NCBI GenBank assembly: GCA_003988855.1
Contig: QYAI01000011.1
Location: 62,001 to 126,000, forward strand
DNA length: 64,000 nucleotides
DNA from: Arachnopeziza araneosa
Taxonomy: Eukaryota; Ascomycota; Leotiomycetes; Helotiales; Arachnopezizaceae
Reading direction: 5' to 3'
The notes under the pieces are model-generated. The model was not told the DNA's origin and did no database searches. It saw only the letters and a program-made list of their open reading frames with translations. Both the position numbers and the translations under genes were made by a program. Below, in pieces: positions 54,883 through 64,000 of this stretch (the stretch's first letter is position 1; each line of letters starts with the position of its first letter).

Positions 54883-55714
54883 AAAGATATGCCCAATAGC
54901 AATGATATCCAGATCTCTAATATAGACTTTTTCAGCCTTGAGATCGATTCAGTAAAATTACTTCAAGACTGGCTTGGTGAGTTGAGTATTCGTACTCATA
55001 CCAGGTGCAGTCCACGTAGATCGCACTCAGGGTTAATCATACCATGTGGCTTGGACAAATCCTTCACTATTTTTTAATCGGTTTTGTCGTCCAAAAAGAA
55101 GTCGGTGATTCCATAGACTTCGTGTCATCTAGCCTATACTTGATCCCAACATCCAAAAAGCAAGGGAGTAGTCCATCTTTCTACTCCTACTGACGTGAGA
55201 GCCGCCCAAGGAGTGCATGATATGAAAGAAAGTTGTTGCGGAAGCGTCTTCCAGAGCAGTCGTTTGTGCTGGAGCTAAATTCTTACTTGATGATTGTTGC
55301 CAGCACACCGACGCTGCATATGTAAGCCCAATCACGATGTCTTACTTGCGGCTCTGATACCGATTGGGAAAAGTCCCCCGCCTCTTGTCAACAGCCCAAA
55401 AGAAAATACACGCGGACTCGGGCCCATCTCTGCATCCTTTGCTCAGCCACTTCCAAGCTGGATGGTCGTCTGAGATAAGACGATGCGTCTCTCAGCCTCA
55501 CAGCGCACGCCATCCTCCACCCCACCCGACCTCAACCTCAACCTCCCGCTTTTCTTCTGAAATTCCACACATGTCCTGCGAGACTCGCCCAATCTAAAAG
55601 GCCGCCAGGCTAACAATGAATGCAAGAACTGCGTCGCGGCATACTTGACGTCGACTCGGCTTACGGCCCGTCAGCACCACGCCTCTCATAAGCACGTGAA
55701 CAGCACTCTCAAAG
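54883..55714. other. Intergenic, no gene seen
   Basis: About 830 bases upstream of the protease-like gene. It may hide an upstream exon with a signal peptide for that gene, but none was identified. Confidence 0.35.
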
Positions 55715-57489
55715 ATGAACCTCTTCTCACGGGCAACGAAGGTTCCTGCTCCTCTTTCCATTGCACCAAGTCAGGCGTTTGAAGGGAACGATGGGCCATG
55801 GTCAACATTCGCCATCAGCGTCGGGACGCCAGCACAGGTTTTCCACATCCTGATCGCGACTTCGGGGCAGGAAACGTGGGTTCCTGTTCCTGCAGGCTGT
55901 ACTCCCAGTGACCCTTCTAATTGCGGTGCGTTGAGAGGCGTCGAGCCATTTGGAGGCATCCCAAGTAGTGGCTTCCAGATCAATGCAGTGAGTAAATCTT
56001 CTCTCGAGGCTAGCTGAGCCGGAACACTGATGCGAGACAAGTCTTCGACTTGGATATCCAAAGCTATCGATGATTTAGGCGACTTGGAAGCAGATCTCAA
56101 TTACACTGGTGCCGGAGAGTATGGGTTTGACACCGTGGGTTTGGAATTGCCCGGCAGTGGTGGTCCATCTCTGACGCATCAAGTAGTAGCAGGTGAGCAT
56201 TCTCTTTTCGATCCCATTTCTCTTTTGTTTTCTTCAACTTGAGCATGCTGATAATCTGAAGGGATTGCTGCCAAAGACTTCTACCTCGGAGTGTTCGGCC
56301 TTGGACCTAAACCCACATACTTTACCAGTTTCACAGACAGTAACCCCAGCTACCTCTGGACTCTAAAAAATCAGAGCATCATCCCAAGTCTCTCCTGGGC
56401 CTACACAGCGGGCGCACCATATCAGCAAAAACAGGTCCCGGGTAGCCTCACGCTTGGCGGCTACGATTCATCGCGTTTTACTGCCAATCAGCTGACTTTC
56501 TCCATGGCAGCCGATGATTCAAAGCCGTTGACCGTAGGACTTCAATTGCTTCAAGCGACCAACAGCCTGAAAGGGCCGGTAGCTATCTTGCAAGGCACAG
56601 GCATCTTGACCTTTCTCGACAGTACCGTGCCCGAGATATGGCTCCCGGAGGCTGCATGTACGGTTTTCGAAAACGCATTTGGCTTACAGTATGATCCAAA
56701 CACTGATCGGTATCTCGTGAACAGCACCATACATGACCAGTTGGTGTCGATGAATCCCTCTTTGACATTCTCGCTAGCAAACAACATCACGAGCACAGAA
56801 GTGATACAGATATCGCTTCCCTACAAGGCTTTTGATCTTGTTGCTGAATATCCCATCTATCCGAGTGCCACCAACTATTTCCCACTGAGGAGAGCTGTGA
56901 ATGAGTCCCAATACACACTTGGCCGTGTGTTTTTCCAGGAAGCGTATGGATCACCCACAATATATGAAAGTAGAATGAATATTGACTCTGTGTTAGATAT
57001 GTGATTGCTGATTACGAGCGGAACAATTTCTCCGTCTCACAATGCGTGTTCAACGACGGCGCAGAGAATATTGTCCCGATTTACACGCCTACGACCAATC
57101 TCCACAAATCAAAGATCAGCAACAAGGTTCTCATTCCCGTAATTGTTGTCGCGGTCGTGGTAGCCTTGCTCCTCATCAGCGGTGGTTACATCTATTACCA
57201 GGTCCGAAAGAAGCGCAAGCTCAGAATAGAGGCAGCAGAAGTAGCCGCAGACGTCATTGCACGAGCTGAGAACAAGGGCCCTGATGTACCAGCGGTCGAG
57301 ATCTCGCCCCACGAGAAACACTTGAGTTCAGAGATGTCGGCGGATAGCGTGCTTCGGCATGAGATGGAGTCGCCCAAGATTGATCAGGAGTCGTTCAAGG
57401 TGGCGGGGAGGCACGAACTCTCGAGTCCTACATTCTTGCCAGAACTACCCGCCGAAGATGTGGAGAGGAGTTATAGGAATACTCTATGA
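55715..57489 (+). CDS. Aspartic-protease-like (A1) membrane protein, catalytically degenerate
   Basis: Four exons, 55715-55991, 56037-56192, 56262-56943 and 56997-57489, encode 535 residues. The A1 fold is recognisable: FAISVGTPAQVFHILIATSGQETWVPV. The usual D-T-G-S there is A48-T-S-G, so the first catalytic Asp is missing. The second site is FLDSTVPEIWLP, which keeps Asp but not D-S/T-G. The join restores FFQEAYVIADYERNNFSV, the expected late strand. A transmembrane helix (VLIPVIVVAVVVALLLISG) and a cytosolic tail with YYQVRKKRKLR end it. Such surface pseudoproteases are common in filamentous fungi and may act as sensors or binding proteins. No signal peptide is seen at the called ATG, so a 5' exon may be missing. 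Confidence 0.8.
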
Positions 57490-57951
57490 GAACAGATGTA
57501 ATGTTGATTCGTTAATAATAAAATAGAAATGTAATGATATTTATGGGCCAATTTCGTAGTTGGGTAAAAAACGCTGATCAATGAAAGTCGGGGATATAAT
57601 TCGAAATTAGCCACTAGAGTTCGCCCGGCAGTCTTGATATTTCAATGTGAGTGATTCTCGATTCTCGACTGTGGCACTTTCTGACGCTTTCTGCCACGGT
57701 CTAGGTAAAGGTGGGTTCTGTATTACCAAGCCACGAGAAAGTACAAGTACCCCCGCTTGGAAGTATTTGAAGCGACGGCTAATGATAAATCAATTGCATC
57801 GCACATTCGCAGCAGAATACAAAAGTGGGGTTTGTCTGAAGCTTGATCGATTCTTATGAGACATTGGGTGATAGACTAAAGTTTTCAATTGAGTAGCTCA
57901 AAAAGGTTTAGGGCTCTGGATACAGCCACTTGGGATACTTACTCGTCTGGG
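57490..57951. other. Intergenic
   Basis: About 460 bases between the protease-like and NmrA-like genes. No supported gene. Confidence 0.4.
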
Positions 57952-59119
57952 ATGGCGAAAACCATAGCAGTTCTCGGAGCGACTGGAAATCAGGTATATC
58001 ATGACCTTTACTCTTTTACAGCTCGGAAATTAATTGGTATATTTCTAGGGCAATTCCGTAGCAAAGCACTTCCTTCATCAAGGCTGGCACGTCATTGGCC
58101 TTACCAGGTCCGCCGCCTCAAAGTCAGCTCAGGCTCTCAAATCTCAAGGCATTGAGATCGCCGAAGCGGATGTGGACCATTCAGAAACACTGGTTTCTGC
58201 ATTTGCTCGCGCAGAGGTCATCTTCGCAGTGACAGATTTCTGGGCACCGTTCTCCGATGCTTATCCAAAGTTATCGAAAATCTCAGATCGTGCTACGGGA
58301 GAACATGCTTTTGCCATTGAACTCCAACGTGGGAAGAACATCGTGGATGCGGCAGTTCAGGCTCATGAATCTTCCGGCAAGCTTGAAAGATTTGTATTTT
58401 CACTCCTGCCGAGTTTCACGAAACAAAGCGGTGGAAAATATACTTATGCTTATCATTTCGAATCGAAAGCCGGGATCGCGGATTACTTGAAAGAAAAGAA
58501 GACGTTGTGGGAAAAGAGTAGCATCTTGAATATGGGGTTTTATACCTCAAACTTAGTAGTTTATGGAGAAGTCATGGGTGCCCCCAAGGTCAGAATAATT
58601 CCTCTGTATTTGTTTGTAAGATGATAAAAAAGCTTATCGAACGTAGGCTCTAGAGGGCGGGAAATACATATACCGCATAATTGGCACAGAGGACGCTGTA
58701 CACCCTTTCGTCGAGACCGATGATACCGGGCGGTTTGTAGATCTGTTGGTTCGATCGCCTCCAAAGCAAGATCTACTTGGCGTTAGTGAGTTGGCAACTT
58801 TCAAGAGGTATATGGAAGTCTGGAGCGAGATCACTGGGGTGCCCAGTGCGGTCAGGACGGAAACCGTCGAGGATGCAGACAAAGGCACTCCTGGTGGCCT
58901 TGGGAGGGAAGCCGCTGAAAGCACGGCAACAAGTGCTGAGTTTGGGTGGGGTCAAGATCTTGTGATGCCAAAAGACGTGAGTCGAGCTATGACTTGAAGT
59001 TTGGAGTTAAGCTAACAGAGAGATAGCTGGATCCTCACATTGAACTGACGAGCTTGAAAGCTTCCCTGGAGAAAGAGGACTGGAAAGTGTATTTGAGCAA
59101 GTTCAGAAACTTTACCTAG
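57952..59119 (+). CDS. NmrA-like NAD(P)-binding protein
   Basis: Four exons, 57952-57993, 58049-58588, 58647-58976 and 59027-59119, encode 334 residues; all introns are phase 0. Exon 1 plus exon 2 give MAKTIAVLGATGNQ joined to GNSVAKHFLHQGWHVIGLTR, the GxxGxxG nucleotide site of NmrA proteins. Further family marks are VIFAVTDFWAPF, GKNIVDAAVQAHES and RFVFSLLPSFTKQSGG. The active-site YxxxK of true reductases is not clear, which is usual for NmrA types. NmrA of Aspergillus represses the GATA activator AreA in nitrogen control and senses NAD(P); most paralogues in fungi have other or unknown roles, and I would not assign nitrogen control to this one. Confidence 0.88.
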
Positions 59120-60317
59120 AAGCTAGCCCAAATGAAATGCTTGAAAGAGAATAGAGAACTTGATGACCAATCTACTTGGTTTATACGAAGACTGGAGGCC
59201 GATGGCTTGCACGGATTGATACAAAAACATAAGCCAGACTGGGAATCGGCATTAAGCTTACTGATGAGGAGGTGGGTTTTGCTAGCTCTCACCTATTGTG
59301 CAATGCAACAAAGTGGCAAGATAATCTTTTACAAATCAAGGAATTTGATAGATGTTGATGGCTAAGAGTCAGTTAGCATTTTGACGCTCACAAATCTCAG
59401 AGGGACAAATCGCCAAGGACAGATCCATACGACTTGGCTATAATTTGCTGTAGGACTACTCAGCTATTATCTTCGTGTCATAGCCTCGAAATTCGCCTCG
59501 CTCTGAAGATCTGGGAAGCTTGATTTTTGCATCTTTGCATGCCTCGAGTTTGTTATCACGTTCAAGCGTGACTTGTGATGGCGTCGAGGAACAATGGGAC
59601 AGTCTGTCCCTGATCTTTCGGATTTTGAATTTTCCGTGCATCACCCAGTTCGTGATTTGATGCAGGATACACAGCCACGAAAGATCTCCTGCATGCAGGA
59701 CCTTTTGCAGACGACGGCATGGCCCAACCAACGTCGTTCGATCGCCGGTTTAGCCAATCATGCCGGGTGAGTGGCAGAGCTGCTCGCGCACTCCGAGCCT
59801 GTCGTCGAGCATGGCAGTGCATCATCACCTTGGCTCTCGCTGGCCTCGTAAGCAATCTTGATTGAACCGTTCGTTCTCTCTGCACTTTTGCCTCCCGAAA
59901 TCCGCATCCTCTACCCGCCACCAAAGCAGGAACCCGACTCTGAATCGTGGAGAAGTTTGTTGATCTTGACAGCAAAGAGTGTGAGTGTTCTCGGGAGAAA
60001 AAGTTGGCCGAAATTCAGGTCCTGATTCCCTGCCGGCTGAGCCCTGTCTGGCTTCGTTCAGCCCCTCGCTATCAACGTCACCCTTCCTCGCCGCCACCAG
60101 CAACACTTTTTGTCACCAACCAAAAATTCTGTGTGTAGAGCTGACATAACTTGGAGCTCTTCACCATCACTACTAAACACAGTCATCATAAACAGCGGTC
60201 AAGACGGCGCGCCTGAAGTTCCTAGCTGCTTCAGCAGCAGATAAAAGATCACAGAGACGCCGGAGTCACCTCCCCGCTATCGACGAAGACAATACCAGCA
60301 CCTCACAAGGCTCGACA
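59120..60317. other. Intergenic, no gene seen
   Basis: About 1.2 kb. A 77-codon plus-strand frame at 59132-59365 and several minus-strand frames lack recognisable content. The last 250 bases are probably the patatin-like gene's promoter and leader. Confidence 0.4.
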
Positions 60318-62242
60318 ATGGATTCAAGCAACAACGCCTTACGGCGCAAAGACACGACCAAGGGTCCGCCGTTGCGGATTCTATCTCTAGGTGCGAAGCT
60401 CCTATATTTTTCCGAATGCAGACGCTAATTGCGATACAGATGGAGGAGGTGTGCGGGGCTACTCGATGCTCATCATCATTCAAGAGCTCATGCATAGAAT
60501 CTATGTGGAGATCGAGGGGAAAGCGCCCAAAAGAGACCAGATTCCAAAACCCGCAGATCATTTCGACCTTATCGTGGGTACAGGCACTGGCGGCTTGATA
60601 GCCATCATGCTAGGAAGGTTGCGGCTGGATCTCGAGACCTGTAAGGAGGTCTATGTCCAAATGACGAGGAAGGTTTTCGAAACAGATAAGACAATAGCTG
60701 GGATCCCTTACAAGTCCACCCTTTTCAAGGCGTCGAAGCTCGAGGAAGCAATTCGAGAATGTGTGAGGGAACACACCATCTTCGAGAATGAAGGAAACGA
60801 TGGTGAAGAGCCAGAAGGAGCCAGTCAAATGATGAACCCGACGAGCCCTGCGTCCCGAGGCCCGCGAAGACATGCCAGTAACGCAAGTGTAGTGAGTTTT
60901 AGTACAAGAGGTCCGGCGGCCACTGCGTATCAGAACAGACCCCTGATGGGGTTAAGATGGGGGGACGCAGATGCCAAACTGTATGATTCTAGGGAAAACA
61001 GAACGAAAACGTAAGCTCAACGTAACTGACCTAAAATCAATCAACTTGTTAATGTGAGATAGTGCCGTCACAGCAGTCTACAAGGGAACAACCAAAGGTG
61101 GCCAACCAGCCGTCCTAAGGTCTTATGATTCACGAAAGGAACCCTCCCCCGAATTTGATTGTTCCATCTGGCAAGCGGGACGAGCAACCTCAGCGACAGG
61201 CTTGGCGTTTAAACCAATTCAGATCGGACAATCCGTGTTCATTGACGAAGGTGCAGGGCACTACAATCCAGCACCTGTTGCTCTTGATGAAGCTTGTGTT
61301 AACGAGTGGCCATCACGAGAAGTCGGAGTCTTTGTTTCCATCGGTACTGGCAAGCGACCTGCTGGGTCAGATATGAATTCCCATCTTTGGTACGAAGGTT
61401 TCATGGGCGATTTCGCAGAAGCTAGGAGGCGATTGATATCAAAAATTGAAGGCTGTGAAGAAACGCATCAATATATGGTCAAGGATGGCCTTAACAAGCG
61501 TGGCGTGAACATTGAGAATTACTACCGCTTCAATGTCGAGATTGGAGTTGGAGAGTTTGGCATGAATGAGTGGAATCGTCTGGCCGATATCTCTACTGGA
61601 ACCCGCCGCTATTTGGGTAAGAGCGATGTTCAAAGAATGAACGTGGAGGCTGCTTCTAAGCTTGGGAAAATACATCGTGCTAAACTTCGCCATGAAGCGG
61701 AACGCACTAGCATGGTCCTTACACCCGCAGAATACAAAGGACCTCTTTGGGATGTCCCAGAAGCGTATCCAGGCGCTATCGAACTTCCAGCCGAAATGCC
61801 GACCCAACCACCACGGTCACCACCACCACGACCCAGCTATGAGTCCGGTCATCATGACACACTCGAAGTCCCTAAACCATACAAGACACCGTCACCCCGT
61901 TCTTCTTCTGAGAACCATTCTTCAAGCCGCCCCTCTCCCAGATCTTCTGCTCCCCGACTTCCTGATCCAGCCGACGATCGGTTTGTTGTACATTCTCCAA
62001 CACCAACAGAATATCACTCAAACAGTGGAGCGGACAAGATAGCTATCACAAGTAATGACGAGGTGCCGAGAACGCAACAGAGGCCAACAAGAGTCGAACC
62101 ACCACCTCTACCACCAAAGACTCCGATTCAAGAGGGGGCAGTACCAGCAGGGAGGACAAGGCCTCCAGTTCCTTTACCGTATCCTGCGGATGATGGTCCG
62201 CCGCCTGTTGCTAGAATGGACAGAAAGCCTAATTACAAGTGA
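60318..62242 (+). CDS. Patatin-like protein lacking the serine nucleophile
   Basis: Three exons, 60318-60390, 60440-61010 and 61063-62242, encode 607 residues. The anion-hole motif is made at the first junction: D25-G-G-G-V-R-G31. The lipase box is VGTGTGGLIAIMLG at residues 70-83, that is G71-T-G73-T-G75, with Gly where the GxSxG serine should be. The rest of the fold is present (CKEVYVQMTRKVFETDK, and FIDEGAGHYNPAPVALDEA for the Asp region). The C-terminal 180 residues are Pro/Ser-rich and disordered. I recall the same GTGTGG form in other filamentous fungi, so it is probably a conserved non-hydrolytic member rather than a mutation. Likely cytosolic; function unknown. Confidence 0.87.
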
Positions 62243-63620
62243 AGATAAAATGCGAAGATATGGATGGTTTGTGGCGTTTAAGGAATGAAAGGACGCAAAT
62301 GAATTTGGTGGATTTATTAAACCTGGAGTTGGATTATTGGGAATTAGGAATATACCTCTTATGTCATATCTAGTCTATTTGATTCGGATTTTGAATTAAT
62401 AAAAATTGGTTCTTATTTCACGTCCCCAAGTGTGCTCATAACTGTTGATTAATTGCTCATAAATATGGTGGAAGAGATTTCATGATTTGTAGCTCTATTT
62501 TGATTTGATGCCAAGAAATTGCTAGCTACACTTCGTTCTTATTTCTGTAGCCATCAGAGAAGAAGTGCGTTTGTGGTCATGATCGACTCAGTGACTTGTT
62601 TTGTTATTCCGAAGCGAGACTGGGCTCGCTTAAAAAAAGGGGGGGCGCAAGACCGCTGCTGATAGACGTGGTATTCGGGAACAAGCTGAACGAAATCAAA
62701 ACAAACAATTAACCTAGAGAGGATGATGTCTCGCGTGTGCAAGGTTTAAGCATCTCTTCTTGAGAGAAAAAAAACGCTGCGCTTAACAAGTACGATTACT
62801 TGCACTGTTTATACATCTTGATCATAAAGGCAAGAGAACTTGAGAAGTTGCATCGACGCAAGGCCTACCACTCTTATATCTACTAACTATTTATCCATCC
62901 CATCCCATCCCATCCCATCCCATCCCAGCCAACCGAATCTCCCGTCGCGCCTCGCGTAGCCCAGACCTATTCACGTCGTGCCCACGCCGCGCCCACCTCC
63001 CAGCCGAGATTCACCCCAGAAGCAGACCTCGCCAGCCAGCAGGCAGGTGTATAAGATTAAATAAGCCAGAATCGGCCATCACCCCCAGAGCGTACCAGCG
63101 CTCACAGTGGGGTGAAACGTCTACCTTTAGACCGGGATGGCCGACCTGGATGGAGGATGTAAAAAGTGGGGCGACACTTTTTCAGAACATCCGTTCCTTT
63201 TACAGTTTTGAATCTTGCTCTGCTGGTTGGATTCTTGATATTTCCTCTTCTCCCGTGGCTCTCTGGTTCGGTGGGAGGGTCTCGGTAGTTTTTTTTGGGG
63301 GGGGTTTGGCGGTGGGTTGTTGTACGCGGCCGAGGAAGCGAAAAAGCTGGATTTGGAAGTATGGTCTAGCGGAACGTGTTCAGATATGTAGAAATTGAAA
63401 TGATAGTTGAGGTATATTGGTAGAATTTGAAGTGGAGAAATCAGCCTGGATGCTCACGAACGCAAAATCCACCCACATTCTAACAGATAAGGATAGACTG
63501 AGAGATAATTATTCAACAAGTAGAAATGCAAAGGACAATTACGATTTAGTGTTAAAAGTCAAATTGAAAGCTTTTAAATGATGCTCGTGAGAGCGCAGCA
63601 ATCTAATCTTTTGAAATAGC
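62243..63620. other. Intergenic, convergent, low-complexity rich
   Basis: About 1.4 kb between the patatin-like gene and the AT-hook gene. It contains the (CCATC)n array at 62895-62926 and a T/G homopolymer stretch near 63290-63306. No gene supported. Confidence 0.4.
62895..62926. repeat. (CCATC)6 microsatellite
   Basis: Six uninterrupted CCATC units and two further bases. Non-coding, in the gap after the patatin-like gene. Confidence 0.9.
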
Positions 63621-64000
63621 TCAGTCGTCCTCATCGTACATCTGGTCCTCGTCTCCATCTTCTTCACCAGGTGAGTCTTCGTCCATTCTATCGTCCGAAC
63701 CATTGAAGCCTTCTGGTGTTCCTTCATCATCAAAAATATCAGGATATTCATACTGAGGCCGTATATTCTCTCCTCCATGCCGTGTCTCGAACTGTGTTGT
63801 GTCATAAGGCAAATCATATGTCCGTGGAGCCGGTAAAATAGGGTCTACGGTATCTTTCTTCGCTGGCCTTCCACGTTTCTTCGAATTTCTCTTTGGCCCT
63901 GTTCCAATTACTCGTTCCTTCTGTAGCGTCTCTCCATCTTCTTGATCAATCTCTGCTAATCTCTTCGCAGCAGCTAAGCCCTCTTCTCCACCTGCTTTGA
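63621..64000 (-). CDS. AT-hook protein, C-terminal part (runs off right edge)
   Basis: An open minus-strand frame runs from the right edge to a TGA at 63621-63623, about 125 codons. It contains KRNSKKRGRPAKK, an AT-hook (GRP core flanked by basic residues) that binds the minor groove of AT-rich DNA. The tail is very acidic (DSPGEEDGDEDQMYDEDD) and includes TYDLPYDTTQFETRHGGENI. The N-terminal part lies outside the window, so the family cannot be named. A chromatin or transcription role is likely from the AT-hook. Confidence 0.65.
   Translation of the reverse strand, partial: KAGGEEGLAAAKRLAEIDQEDGETLQKERVIGTGPKRNSKKRGRPAKKDTVDPILPAPRTYDLPYDTTQFETRHGGENIRPQYEYPDIFDDEGTPEGFNGSDDRMDEDSPGEEDGDEDQMYDEDD

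Noticed and set aside
63150..63398. 82-codon plus-strand frame
   Set aside because: Crosses a T/G homopolymer run and shows no coding character.
1..64000. CRISPR array, rRNA operon, phage or bacterial operon signals
   Set aside because: None seen; intron structure and protein families are fungal.

Overview
The window reads as nuclear DNA of a filamentous ascomycete, most likely a leotiomycete (that placement is an inference from protein style and gene structure, not a database match). Genes are dense and on both strands. Introns are mostly 44-70 bases with GT..AG ends and CTAAC/CTGAC-like branch points. Families typical of filamentous fungi are present: CFEM, Zn2Cys6, PhiA-like, NmrA-like, GPI-type and A1-like surface proteins. 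I found no rRNA, tRNA, CRISPR array or intact transposon. Exon borders below were worked out by hand from splice sites and reading phase, and every complete model keeps an open frame to a stop.

Layout. 0-10 kb: a minus-strand gene cut by the left edge, an intronless disordered protein with four C-terminal repeats, AP-3 mu, a DUF4536/DMAC1-like membrane protein, exosome Rrp4 and a zinc alcohol dehydrogenase. 10-18.6 kb: a degenerate tandem repeat, a Mep2-type ammonium transporter, an inactive PDI-like protein with an 8-base microexon, a prolyl 4-hydroxylase-like enzyme and a PhiA-like secreted protein. 20-33 kb (accessory-looking): a glycine-rich CFEM membrane protein, two divergent Zn2Cys6 regulators, an O-methyltransferase, an F-box-like zinc-ribbon protein and an epoxide hydrolase. 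33-51.6 kb (mostly housekeeping): a small duplicated membrane ORF ending in a hairpin, BTB protein, molybdate transporter, Mrc1/claspin, four-TM protein, Prp24/SART3, mitoribosomal uL22m, an SDR and Utp15. 52-57.5 kb: three extracellular or surface proteins in a row. 58-64 kb: an NmrA-like protein, a patatin-like protein lacking its serine nucleophile, and an AT-hook protein cut by the right edge.

How they fit together. Housekeeping genes cover RNA processing (Rrp4, Prp24, Utp15), replication checkpoint (Mrc1), vesicle traffic (AP-3) and mitochondria (uL22m, DMAC1-like). Nutrient uptake is represented by ammonium and molybdate transporters. The accessory genes concern the cell surface and possibly small-molecule tailoring. 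Several genes encode folds whose catalytic residues are missing (PDI-like, patatin-like, aspartic-protease-like). The most unusual items are the microexon in the PDI-like gene, the small duplicated membrane ORF with the perfect hairpin at its stop, the 44-residue repeat protein, and a dispersed repeat family with a tandem array at 10.5 kb and a diverged inverted copy at 27.2 kb.
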